A stretch of 64,000 bases of DNA, taken from NCBI RefSeq assembly GCF_041260665.1, contig NZ_JBGCCT010000026.1, positions 1 to 64,000 on the forward strand, written 5' to 3'. Below are positions 35,312 through 44,047 of the stretch, piece after piece. Position 1 is the first letter of the stretch; every line of letters starts with the position of its first letter. Under the pieces are notes generated by a model, which was not told the DNA's origin, did no database searches, and saw only the letters and a list, made by a program, of their open reading frames with translations. The translations under genes were made by a program, and so were the position numbers. This DNA is from Catenulispora sp. GP43 (GTDB taxonomy: Bacteria; Actinomycetota; Actinomycetes; Streptomycetales; Catenulisporaceae).

Positions 35312-36561
35312 CGCACCACCACATCGATCCGGGCGGCGGCCTGGCGAACCCGGTCGAGGGCCGCCTGGGCGTCCTGCCCGGTGGCGATGACGTGGCCGAC
35401 GCGGTCCCAGGAACTGGTCGGCCGGCGCAGCACGTCGCCAGGTACCGCGCTCACGACGGCCTCATGCACGCCTTCGCCGAGCACCGCTTCGTCAAGGCCG
35501 TCGATCCGCTCCACGACCCCGTCGTCGCCGGACAGGAACCGGATCGCCGCGGCGCGCGCGGGGATCCTCGGCCGCGCCGGCCGGGAGCCTTCCAGCAGGG
35601 CGATGAAGTCGGCGGCGATGGATCCCCCGTACGCCAGATCTATGAGTTCGTCGATGCTGTCGCCGGGCAGCCGGCCCGCGCATTCCACGAGGTGGGGGCG
35701 GTGGCCGTCGAGCAGGATCCATTCGGCGTGCAGGACACCGGTGCCGAAGCCGACCGCTTCCGCCAGCGCGCCCATCAGGTCACTGATATCGTCCGCGACC
35801 CGGTCCGGCAGCGGCGCGGGCACGACGTGCCCGAGCTCGACGGGCCACGGCCCGGGCAGCACGGTCTTGGCGGTGACGTTGGTGAAGACCACCTCGCCGG
35901 AGTCCACCAGGGCCTCGGCGCTGATCTCGGGCCCGGCCAGGTACTCCTCGACCAGGTGGCGCCGCGGCGTGCCGCGCTCGGCGCGCATACGGGGCTCGCT
36001 GACCGTGGACGCCTGGGACCAGGCCGCGGCCACGTCGTCGCCCGGCGCCAGGATGACGACGCCGAGGCTCGCCTGCCGGTTCGCGGGCTTGAGCACGCAG
36101 CGGCCGGCGGCGCCGAGGAAGGCCGCGACGTCGTCCGGGCTCTCGGCTTCGCGCCAGCGCGGCTGCGGGAGTCCCGCGGCATCGGCGCGGGTGCGCAGCT
36201 CCACCTTGTCCCGCAGTACGCGTGCCGCGGTCAGACCAGCGCCGGGCAGTCCCCGATGCGCGGCGACGGCGGCCGCCGCAACGACGCCGTACTCGACAGC
36301 GGGTATCACGGCTTTGATTCCACCGACCCGCGCCAAAGCGGCGATGACCCCATCCGGATCAGCCTCGGCATGGATCGGCGCCGGCACCAGGACGGCCGTG
36401 CTGGGATGGGCGGCCAAGCGCTCAGCGACCCGGCGCGCGCCGATCACGTCGGGCTCCTCGACCACCGCGACCGACCCCGCTGGCAGGCAGCGGTCGAAAT
36501 CCGACATCAGCCCCTTGCTGAAGCCGACGGCAAGATGGGTCGCCCCAGAAATCCCCGTCAT
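35308..36561 (-). CDS. ATP-grasp ligase, first gene of the leftward operon
   Basis: A 417-residue ATP-grasp enzyme: LRDKVELRTRADAAGLPQPRW, CVLKPANRQASLGVVILAPG, HLVEEYLAGPEISAEALVDSGEVVFTNVTAKTV and HLVECAGRLPGDSIDEL. It resembles the L-amino-acid ligase/carboxylate-amine ligase group. It is the promoter-proximal gene of an operon of six genes running to 28666. A sigma-70-like promoter lies 72 to 99 bases upstream. Confidence 0.88.
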   Translation of the reverse strand: MTGISGATHLAVGFSKGLMSDFDRCLPAGSVAVVEEPDVIGARRVAERLAAHPSTAVLVPAPIHAEADPDGVIAALARVGGIKAVIPAVEYGVVAAAAVAAHRGLPGAGLTAARVLRDKVELRTRADAAGLPQPRWREAESPDDVAAFLGAAGRCVLKPANRQASLGVVILAPGDDVAAAWSQASTVSEPRMRAERGTPRRHLVEEYLAGPEISAEALVDSGEVVFTNVTAKTVLPGPWPVELGHVVPAPLPDRVADDISDLMGALAEAVGFGTGVLHAEWILLDGHRPHLVECAGRLPGDSIDELIDLAYGGSIAADFIALLEGSRPARPRIPARAAAIRFLSGDDGVVERIDGLDEAVLGEGVHEAVVSAVPGDVLRRPTSSWDRVGHVIATGQDAQAALDRVRQAAARIDVVVR

Positions 36562-36632
36562 CGAATGCCTTCGTTCCCCCGTTTAGGCCCGACCGACAGC
36601 TCGACACCCCCATGCGTCAAGTCTGGACTCGA

Positions 36633-36660
36633 ATATTAGAACACGGATGTCCATATGCAA
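36633..36660 (-). promoter_or_regulatory. Promoter of the leftward ATP-grasp/N-hydroxylase operon
   Basis: On the minus strand TTGCAT (36660-36655) and TAATAT (36638-36633) are separated by 16 bases, a good sigma-70-type promoter in an AT-rich patch. It is the only good match in the 116-base gap between the APH gene and the operon. Confidence 0.65.
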
Positions 36661-36677
36661 GCGAGATTCCGTTCACC

Positions 36678-37568
36678 TCACTCTGGTATGAACGCGGTGA
36701 GCCGGTCCCACATCGCGGCGTCCTCTTCGTCACCGTCGTGCGGGGCGAGGAAGTGCGTCCCGTACTCCGCGATCTCGCTCAGGATCCACCGGACCTGGTA
36801 GAACCGCAGGAAGTCGGGGCGACACGGGGGTGCCTGGCCGAGGGTCTCCAGGAAATGGAACCAGTCCCGCTCCGGCGGGCCCCACATGGCATCGCCCCAG
36901 TCCGCGAACAACAGGCCGTTCTCGGCGACCAGGATGTTCTGCGCTCGCGGCTCGCCGTGTGTCAGCACCATGGGATCCTCCGAGGCCGCGCAGGCGGCCG
37001 CGAGGTCCGCGAGCTCGGTTCGCAGACCACTGATGGTGTGGAGGTGGCGCTTGACCAAACCCACCAGCCGGACGGTGTAGGGCCCGGTTTCCCGGACGCC
37101 GCCGGATCCGCAGTCGACGGTCGTATCGATGTCCTGTTCGAAGTCGAGACGGTAGTCCTCGCGGGACAAAGCCACCTCGGAGCCGGCGGCGTGGACCCGC
37201 CCCATCAGGGTGATCGCGTCCGCGATGGTCCGCGGCGAGGCGGTCGCGGCGTCGAGCGGTTCGGCGACGACATAGGGGAAGACCAGGGCCGGAATGCCGC
37301 CGACATCGTGCGCGATCCGCCCGTCGCGGCCGGCCAGCGGCGCCAGCACGAAATCGCAGCCGGATCGGGCCAGGCTGTGCGCGGCCGCGTAGGCCGCGGG
37401 GTGATGGCCGCGCAAGTCGCGGCGGAGACTGACCCACAGACCGCCGGCCCGATAGCACCAGCTGTCCTCGCCCAGCGGGACGAAGCGGGGCTCGGCATCG
37501 GTCCCGTACTGGTCGGCGAGCATGCGGCGGAGGTCGGAGAGGTCCAGATCGGAAGGGGGCAGGAGCAC
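36678..37568 (-). CDS. Aminoglycoside phosphotransferase (APH)-family kinase
   Basis: A 296-residue protein with an APH/choline-kinase fold: FVPLGEDSWCYRAGGLWVSLRRD (N-lobe), LTHGEPRAQNILVAENGLLFADWGDAMWGPPERDWFHFLE (catalytic loop and metal-binding Asp). The Brenner loop reads HGEP where HGD is usual, so the general base is Glu instead of Asp. Given the aminocyclitol-type genes in this cluster it may phosphorylate the product for self-resistance or an intermediate during assembly. It is divergent from the carrier-protein gene; their 211-base gap should carry both promoters. Confidence 0.85.
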   Translation of the reverse strand: MLLPPSDLDLSDLRRMLADQYGTDAEPRFVPLGEDSWCYRAGGLWVSLRRDLRGHHPAAYAAAHSLARSGCDFVLAPLAGRDGRIAHDVGGIPALVFPYVVAEPLDAATASPRTIADAITLMGRVHAAGSEVALSREDYRLDFEQDIDTTVDCGSGGVRETGPYTVRLVGLVKRHLHTISGLRTELADLAAACAASEDPMVLTHGEPRAQNILVAENGLLFADWGDAMWGPPERDWFHFLETLGQAPPCRPDFLRFYQVRWILSEIAEYGTHFLAPHDGDEEDAAMWDRLTAFIPE

Positions 37569-37779
37569 GGCCGTCCTGTCGGGTACGGCGCCGCGGGCAC
37601 GCGGCGCGGGTCTGTTCGGGGCGCGCTGAAGCGCGTGGACCGGGTGCGGCGTCCGATGCTACTGTCCCCGAGCATCTCCGTTTCCTGACACTCGTACTTT
37701 CATGCCCGGCATGATCGGCGGACGCCGACTCCAGCCGGATGGCGCCGCCCACCGGCGGCCACGGGGAAAAAGGTCAGTC

Positions 37780-38034
37780 ATGAACGATGTGGAATCGGTC
37801 ATCCGCGAACTCTTGGTGCAGACCCTGGATCTGGACACCGCCCCGGAGCTGATACCGCCCCGCGGCATCCTGAACATCCTCGGCATCGACTCGCTGTCCG
37901 CGATGCGCTTCCTGATCAGCGTCGAGGGTTCGTTCGGGATCCGGATCGAGGACAGCGAACTCGGTCTGGATCTCGTCGACGATCTGCCGGCGCTGGCGGC
38001 GCGGGTCGCCGAACTGAGCGGGGAACGGCAGTGA
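37780..38034 (+). CDS. Free-standing acyl/peptidyl carrier protein
   Basis: An 84-residue carrier protein with the phosphopantetheine attachment Ser in LGIDSLSAMRFL (about residue 45). The start follows GGGGAAAAAGG. Its stop overlaps the start of the condensation-domain gene (GTGA), so the pair likely work together: an aminoacyl or acyl group on this carrier is joined to another by the C domain. A dedicated AMP ligase at 44048 may load it. Confidence 0.88.
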   Translation: MNDVESVIRELLVQTLDLDTAPELIPPRGILNILGIDSLSAMRFLISVEGSFGIRIEDSELGLDLVDDLPALAARVAELSGERQ

Positions 38035-39299
38035 TCGAGGCACCGCTGAGCTACCAACAGCAGGAACTGCTCGACAACACCTCGCGGTATCCGCAGTGCA
38101 TGGCGCGCTACGACTGGATGTCGGTCTACGAGTTGGCCGCCGAGACCGATCTGGAGACCCTGACGTCTGCCGTCGAGGGCCTGGCCGACCGGCACGAGGC
38201 GCTGCGGACGACGGTCGAATACCGCGACGGACAAGGGCGCCAGCTCATCCACCCGGGCTTGGCCGCTCCGGTGGAGCGACGCGAGGTACCCGAAGCCGAA
38301 CTCCCCGACGTCCTGGCCACCACGGCGGCCGGCCGCATGACGGTCGAGCAGGTGGGCCGGTCCGACGCATTGTTCCGTCCGATCGTCATCACCTCCGGGA
38401 ACCGGATCCTGCTGGCTCTCAACATCCACCACCTCGTCCACGACGGCGCGTCCGAGGCCGTGATGTGGCGCGACCTCTCTGAGTTCTACTCCGCGAGGCA
38501 GGAGCGCCGCCCCGCCGAACTTCCCGAGCTCCCGTTGTCCTATGCCGAGTTCACGGCATGGCAGCGCAACGAGTGGGAGCGGATCGGCGGGCGGGCCGTG
38601 TACCACTGGCGCGCGGCGCTGGACGGACTGCCGGCGACGTTGTCCTGGCCGACGTCCCCGGAAGGGTCGCCGGAGGAGCCGCCGGAGTCACTGCGCAACG
38701 CGGCCAAGGGTTTCAGCGTGGGTCCCGAGGCCGCCGAGGCACTGCGCATGGCGGCACGCCGCGGCCGGGTCTCGCCGTTCATGGTCATCGCGGCCGTGTC
38801 GGCGGCGGCCGTGGGTCGGGTGACCGGGAACGAGGACCTCCTGCTGGGCGTCCCGTCGGCCAACCGCGAGGAGCCGTTCAAGCACGAGATGGTGGGGCAC
38901 TTCGCCAACACCAGGCTGGTCCAGGCCCGAGGGCCCGAAGACCCGGGGCTGTCGGGACTCACGCGGTCGATCCGGGCTTCCTGGTTCGACTGCGAGGACT
39001 TCCGTGACGTCTACAGCCGGCCGCTCCTGACCGCTTTGGGGGCACCGGAAGTCGTCTACGTCGCCATGAACGCGGTCCCCGGTGCCGTCACCGCGCCGAC
39101 CTTCGCCGGCAAGGAAGCCACCCGGGTTCCAGTCCGCACGCCGGGGGTGTCCGACGACTGGCGCTCCGTGGGAGTGATGTGGGAGTGGGGAGATGACGGA
39201 CTGCTCCACGGCCAGGTACGGCACCGCCTGTCGATCGTGAGCTCCGCCGCCGCCGACGACATCGCCGCGGCGGCGACGGAGCTGATGTCAGAGCTCTGA
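38031..39299 (+). CDS. Free-standing NRPS condensation domain
   Basis: A 422-residue condensation enzyme with an intact active site: NIHHLVHDGASEAVMW contains HHxxxDG. Other C-domain elements are LSYQQQELLD at the start and LLLGVPSANREEPFKHEMVGHFANT. It would form an amide bond between two carrier-bound substrates or a carrier-bound acyl group and a free amine. GTG start overlapping the carrier stop. Its 3-prime end overlaps the convergent ABC gene by 12 bases. Confidence 0.9.
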   Translation: MIEAPLSYQQQELLDNTSRYPQCMARYDWMSVYELAAETDLETLTSAVEGLADRHEALRTTVEYRDGQGRQLIHPGLAAPVERREVPEAELPDVLATTAAGRMTVEQVGRSDALFRPIVITSGNRILLALNIHHLVHDGASEAVMWRDLSEFYSARQERRPAELPELPLSYAEFTAWQRNEWERIGGRAVYHWRAALDGLPATLSWPTSPEGSPEEPPESLRNAAKGFSVGPEAAEALRMAARRGRVSPFMVIAAVSAAAVGRVTGNEDLLLGVPSANREEPFKHEMVGHFANTRLVQARGPEDPGLSGLTRSIRASWFDCEDFRDVYSRPLLTALGAPEVVYVAMNAVPGAVTAPTFAGKEATRVPVRTPGVSDDWRSVGVMWEWGDDGLLHGQVRHRLSIVSSAAADDIAAAATELMSEL

Positions 39300-41087
39300 C
39301 AGGGCGTAGGCCGCGGCCTGGATGCCGAACAGCTCCGCGTAGCGGCCGCCGGCCGCCAGGAGCTGGTCGTGGTCTCCCTGCTCGACCAGCTTCCCGTCCG
39401 CCATGACCAGGATCAGGTCCGCGCCGGTGACGGTCGAGAAGCGGTGCGAGACCACCAGGGTGATCGTGCCGGTCCGGGCCGCGAGCTCGCGGGCCCGGAC
39501 CATGTAGCGGTCGAACACCGCCTTCTCGCTGGGTGCGTCCAGCGACGCGGTTGGTTCGTCGAGCACGTACAGCAGCGGCGCGGTGCGCATCGACGACCGG
39601 GCCAGGGCGACTCGCTGCCACTGGCCCTCGGACAGTTCGACCCCGCCGAGCGGCCTGCCCAGCTGGGTGTCCAGCCCTTCGGGCAGGCGCGCCACCAGAT
39701 CCTCGGCATCCGCGGCGGCGACCGCGGCGCGGATCCGGTCGGTGTCCCCGATGTGGTCCACATCGCCCAGGCCCACGGAGTCTCCGAACGTGGTCCGGAG
39801 GCGGCCGAAGTCCTGGAAGGCCGCGCTGGTGCGTCCCCGCCAACCCGCGGTGGCCAACTCGGCCAGGTCCATACCGTCGACCGTGACCCGGCCCGAGTCG
39901 GGGCGATAGAACTTGCACAGCATCTTGACCAGGGTGGTCTTGCCGGACCCGTACTCGCCGACCACCGCCACTACGCTGCCGGCCGGGAGGGTGACGCTGA
40001 CCCCGTCGAGCGCCGGCCGGCCGGTTCCCGGGTAGGTGTAGGTCACCGCGTCGAGCGCGATGCCCGCGGCAAGGGTGTCCGGCGCGGCCAGGGTCCCGGC
40101 CGCTCGCGCCTGCTCCTCGGCAACGTAGGAACGCAACCACAGGTAGGGCTCGATGACCCGCCCGGCACCGGCGGTCTCGGTGGCGCTGGCGACAGTGCTC
40201 TGCAGGGTCTGGCGCAGGCTCACCGCGACGGTGACGGTCAGGACCAGATCGCCGACCCCGCCGTGGCCGTGCGCGGTGTCGGCGGCGATGATCGCCAGGG
40301 CGCCGACGAAGCCGGCGGCGAAGACCATCCACCCGCAGAACCGCCAGAGAGCCCCCACCACGCGGGCCCGGAAGCGGCGGCGCGCCACGTCGTCCCACGC
40401 CGCCGCGCGGCGGGCCGCCAGATCGGCGGCGGTGCCCGCCACCCGGATCTCCTTGCCGGCCGAGGCATCGACGACGAGCTCGAACAGGTGCTGTTGCAAC
40501 CGGTGCGCCCCGGCGGTGGCCACCTCGGTGTCCCGGACCGCCCGCTGCCCGCGCTGGTCGAACCAGATCGGCGCGGCGGCCAGCGGGATCAGCAGCATCA
40601 GCCAGGGATCGACGGACCCGAGCAGGACGACGGTGATCAGGACTTTGAGAAAACTGGCTGCGGCGTTGACCGCGTTCCACAGCCCGCGCACCAACGCGCC
40701 GGTCGAGCCGCGCACGAGCGAGACCCGGTCCAGGACGTCGGGCCGTTCCAGGTGCTCCAGGCCCTCCAGGGTGGCGATGTCGCGGTGGATGGCCGGATGC
40801 AGCTCCAGCCGCGCCACCTGGTCGGTCACGGTGCCGACCAGGTCACCGGTCATCTCGGCCAGCACGGCGCTGGCGGCGTACAGAAGCGCGGCGGACGCCG
40901 CCCACCCGGCCGCCGCGCCGACGTCGCGGGAGACTCCGGCGTCCACCGCCGCCTTCAGGGCGAGCGCGGTCGCCGGGACCATGACGACGGAGCCCGCGAT
41001 GACCAGGAATGCCGCGGCCGTCTGTCCCGGCACCCGTTTGAAGGACAACCCCAGCAACTCCCGCCACAGCGCGAGATAACGTCTCAC
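39288..41087 (-). CDS. ABC exporter half-transporter (second gene)
   Basis: A 599-residue fusion of a six-helix membrane domain and an ATPase. ATPase motifs: Walker A VVGEYGSGKTTLV, signature LSEGQWQRVALARS, Walker B LLYVLDEPTAS and switch VVSHRFS. It is coupled (4-base overlap) to the upstream ABC gene, so the two likely form a heterodimeric exporter, probably for the cluster product. The signature has Glu in LSEGQ, a common variant. Confidence 0.92.
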   Translation of the reverse strand: MRRYLALWRELLGLSFKRVPGQTAAAFLVIAGSVVMVPATALALKAAVDAGVSRDVGAAAGWAASAALLYAASAVLAEMTGDLVGTVTDQVARLELHPAIHRDIATLEGLEHLERPDVLDRVSLVRGSTGALVRGLWNAVNAAASFLKVLITVVLLGSVDPWLMLLIPLAAAPIWFDQRGQRAVRDTEVATAGAHRLQQHLFELVVDASAGKEIRVAGTAADLAARRAAAWDDVARRRFRARVVGALWRFCGWMVFAAGFVGALAIIAADTAHGHGGVGDLVLTVTVAVSLRQTLQSTVASATETAGAGRVIEPYLWLRSYVAEEQARAAGTLAAPDTLAAGIALDAVTYTYPGTGRPALDGVSVTLPAGSVVAVVGEYGSGKTTLVKMLCKFYRPDSGRVTVDGMDLAELATAGWRGRTSAAFQDFGRLRTTFGDSVGLGDVDHIGDTDRIRAAVAAADAEDLVARLPEGLDTQLGRPLGGVELSEGQWQRVALARSSMRTAPLLYVLDEPTASLDAPSEKAVFDRYMVRARELAARTGTITLVVSHRFSTVTGADLILVMADGKLVEQGDHDQLLAAGGRYAELFGIQAAAYALSEL

Positions 41088-42982
41088 AGCAGCTCCCCCT
41101 CCGGGATCCGGTCGTCATAGCCCCGGGCCAGCCGGCCGGCCTGGATCGTGAACATCTGGCAGTAACCGCCGCCGAGCGCCATCAGCTCTTCGTGGGTGCC
41201 GGACTCGGTGATCCGGCCGCCCTCCAGCAGCACGATGCGGTCCGCGTGCCGCACCGTGGAGAGCCGGTGCGAGATCAGCACGACACTCGCCCGGCCGCGC
41301 AGGCCGGTCAGGTGCTGGAAGACCTCAGCCTCGGTGCGCACGTCCAGGTGCGCCGTGGGCTCGTCCAGCACCAGCACACGCGCGCCGGCGTTCACGGCGT
41401 AGAGCGCACGGGACAGTGCGACCTGCTGCCATTGGCCGCCGGACAGGTCCACGCCCCCGTCGCGGGTGCGGGCCAGCACGGTGTCCCAGCCGGCGGGCAG
41501 GGCGGCCACGCGGTCGTCGAACCCGACGTCGTGCGCCGCCGCCTCGGCGGCGGCCCGCGAGGCGGGTATCCGGCCCTGGCCCAGGGTGACGTTGTCCAGC
41601 GCGGACAACTGGTAGCGGATGAAGTCCTGGAACACCACGGTCGTGGCCGAACGCCAGCGGTCCAGCCCCCATTGGGCCGGGACCCGGCCGTCCGCGGTGA
41701 TCGCACCGGCGGTGGGTTCGTACAGGGCTGTCAGCAGTTTGATGAGCGTGCTCTTGCCCGCGCCGTTCAGACCGACGACGGCCAGCAGCTCGCCCGGCCG
41801 GATCTCCAGGTCCAGACCGTTGAGCACGGCGCGGTCGGTCCCGGGATACGTGAAGGAGACGTCCTGGAACCGGATCGCCGGTGCCGGTGCGGCCGCCGGG
41901 GTCGCGGCGTCGGCCTGCGAGCCGTCCGAGGACTGCGCGGATCCGCCGGCCGGCGCGGCGACGGCAGCCTTCTCCAGCACCGACTCCAGACGGTCGGAAG
42001 CCTTGAGCACCCCGGTCGCGCCGACCATGCGATACAGGTCGGCGCTGGTCCCGAAGGCCTGGTAGAGCGACCAGCCGGCGGCGAAGACGGCGGTCTGCAC
42101 CCCGATCGACGCGCTGCCGTGCGCCGCGCTCACGGCGACGGCGACATAGGCGGGGACCAGACCGACGGCGACCAGCAGGAACTGGTTCCACTCCGTGCGC
42201 ACCACGTGCATCGCGTACGACCACATCGGCCGGTTGCCCCGCTCGATGTGCGCCTGCATCCGGTCCACCATCCAGGAGGCGAACCCGAATATCCGCACGT
42301 CCTTGCCCTCGCCGGAGGACACCGTGGCCTTGCGCCAGACGTCGGCGTGCATCTCCTCCGCAAGACACAGCCGCCACTTGTCATTGTGCGCGAACGCGCG
42401 CCGGCTCCTGATATACCGGTTCACCGCGCTCGGTATCAGGAGCAGCGGTATGAGCCACCACTGGTACGCCGCCACCACCGCGCACGCCGCGGCCGCGCCG
42501 GCCAGCGCCGCCGCCCAGCGCAGCTGGGCCAGCGCTCCGTCGCCGGGGGTGAACTCCGCGCCGGTCTCCGGATCGGCCTTCGCCTCCCGGATCAGCGCCT
42601 GGACATCGCCGTCCTCCAGCGGGCCCACGCCGGGCGTCGTGGCCGCCAGGACGGCGACCCGATCGCGGTGCCGGCCGTCGATGCGGGCCTTGGCCAGGTA
42701 CTCCAACGGCTGACTCACGGCGTCGGCGGCGTGCGAGGCGGCCAGCACCGCGGCGAACAGAACCAGGCCGGGGACGGCGTGCCGGAACAGGTCGCCGCCG
42801 GCGGAATCGCGGAGCCGGCTGACCAGATCGGCCAGCGCCACGGCGCTCGCCGCCGGAGTCACGCACGAGATCAACAGGGCCAGCGCCAGCGCGCCCACCA
42901 GTATGGGAGGGGCTTGGCCCAGGCAGCGCGCCAGGCGCCACCGGTGAGCCAGCCAGGTCCGGACTCCCCCAGTGAATGTCAA
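41084..42982 (-). CDS. ABC exporter half-transporter (first gene)
   Basis: A 632-residue ABC exporter half: membrane domain with about six helices, then Walker A VVGLNGAGKSTLI, signature LSGGQWQQVALSRA, Walker B VLVLDEPTA and ISHRLS. I choose the TTG at 42982, just after a strong GGAGGAGGAAGG site; the frame stays open to 43084. A Pro/Ala/Ser linker joins the domains. It forms a pair with the next gene and is divergent from the long biosynthetic operon, with an AT-rich promoter region between them. Confidence 0.9.
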   Translation of the reverse strand: MTFTGGVRTWLAHRWRLARCLGQAPPILVGALALALLISCVTPAASAVALADLVSRLRDSAGGDLFRHAVPGLVLFAAVLAASHAADAVSQPLEYLAKARIDGRHRDRVAVLAATTPGVGPLEDGDVQALIREAKADPETGAEFTPGDGALAQLRWAAALAGAAAACAVVAAYQWWLIPLLLIPSAVNRYIRSRRAFAHNDKWRLCLAEEMHADVWRKATVSSGEGKDVRIFGFASWMVDRMQAHIERGNRPMWSYAMHVVRTEWNQFLLVAVGLVPAYVAVAVSAAHGSASIGVQTAVFAAGWSLYQAFGTSADLYRMVGATGVLKASDRLESVLEKAAVAAPAGGSAQSSDGSQADAATPAAAPAPAIRFQDVSFTYPGTDRAVLNGLDLEIRPGELLAVVGLNGAGKSTLIKLLTALYEPTAGAITADGRVPAQWGLDRWRSATTVVFQDFIRYQLSALDNVTLGQGRIPASRAAAEAAAHDVGFDDRVAALPAGWDTVLARTRDGGVDLSGGQWQQVALSRALYAVNAGARVLVLDEPTAHLDVRTEAEVFQHLTGLRGRASVVLISHRLSTVRHADRIVLLEGGRITESGTHEELMALGGGYCQMFTIQAGRLARGYDDRIPEGELL

Positions 42983-43126
42983 CAGCCTTCCTCCTCCTGA
43001 TGCGGGGCCGAGGAGGGCGCCGGAGGTGGCGGCGCCGGTGCGGCCCGGGTCGGCGAAGCGGCGAACGATCGAGAAGCATGGCACAGGCTCGATATAAGAG
43101 CGCTGTCCTCACCCCGAAAATAATCA

Positions 43127-43155
43127 TTGCATTCATCCCAAGGCTCTGATTAAGT
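43127..43155 (+). promoter_or_regulatory. Probable promoter of the long biosynthetic operon
   Basis: TTGCAT at 43127-43132 and TTAAGT at 43150-43155 with 17 bases between, 52 bases before the first ATG. The -35 element is identical to that of the leftward operon promoter, which fits joint expression. The -10 is weaker. Confidence 0.5.
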
Positions 43156-43206
43156 AACGCCCGGGACACCTCACCTCATCAGGAGTCCCTCACAAACGGG
43201 GTGGAC

Positions 43207-44037
43207 ATGAAGACTGTGCTCGTGACGGGGTCGAGTGCTGGAATCGGAGCCGCGGCCGCTGTGGCGCTGTGCGCTCAGGGCCACCGCGTGCAGATCACCG
43301 GACGATCCGTAGAGAAGCTGGCAGCGGTGCGTCGCAGGATGACCGCCGCGGCACCGCCGGACGTGGACGTCCCGGAACCCATCGCCTCGGATCTGGCGTC
43401 GCTGGACGGCGTGCGCACTTTGGCGCGCACCGTGCTCGACCGCCACGACCGGCTGGACGTCCTGGTCAACAACGCCGCGGTCCAACCGGTCCGGCGGCAG
43501 GTGAGCGCGGACGGCATCGAACTGGGCTGGGCGGTCAACCACCTCGCCGTGTTCGTGATGACCGCGGCGCTGACCGACCGCCTGGCCGACAGCGGCGGCC
43601 GGGTGGTCACCACCTCCTCCGACGCGCACGCCGACGGCGTGATCGACCTCGACGACATCCCGATGGAGCACCAGTGGACCGCCGCGGCGTCGTACGGCCG
43701 GTCCAAACTCGCGAACATCCTGTTCACCACGGAACTCGCCCGTCGCACGGGACTCCCGGCGTCGAGCTTCCACCCGGGCAGCATCAGCACCGATCTCAAT
43801 CGCGACTCGCGCCTGTTCCGGGTGGGCAAGCCGATCGAGAAGATCATCTACGGCAGCCCGGCCAAGGGGGCCCAGACCCTGGTCTGGCTCGCCACCTCGG
43901 CAGAAGGCGGCAAGCCTTCGGCGGCCTACTACGTCAAGCGCGCAGCCGCGGTACCCAGTGACTCGGCCCTGGACGCCGAGCTGGCGGCCCGGCTCTGGGA
44001 CAACAGCGCGGAGATGGCGAAGGTGACCACTACCTGA
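43207..44037 (+). CDS. Short-chain dehydrogenase/reductase, operon start
   Basis: A 276-residue SDR of the retinol-dehydrogenase/WWOX-like group: VLVTGSSAGIGAAAAVAL (NADP loop), LVNNAAVQP (NNAG-type), TTSSDAH (Ser) and YGRSKLAN (YxxxK). The first ATG, at 43207, follows CGGGGTGGAC. It could oxidise or reduce a cyclitol or polyol intermediate. The next gene starts 10 bases after its stop; all following genes to the window end are on the same strand and tightly packed. Confidence 0.9.
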   Translation: MKTVLVTGSSAGIGAAAAVALCAQGHRVQITGRSVEKLAAVRRRMTAAAPPDVDVPEPIASDLASLDGVRTLARTVLDRHDRLDVLVNNAAVQPVRRQVSADGIELGWAVNHLAVFVMTAALTDRLADSGGRVVTTSSDAHADGVIDLDDIPMEHQWTAAASYGRSKLANILFTTELARRTGLPASSFHPGSISTDLNRDSRLFRVGKPIEKIIYGSPAKGAQTLVWLATSAEGGKPSAAYYVKRAAAVPSDSALDAELAARLWDNSAEMAKVTTT

Positions 44038-44047
44038 CGGGGAGATC

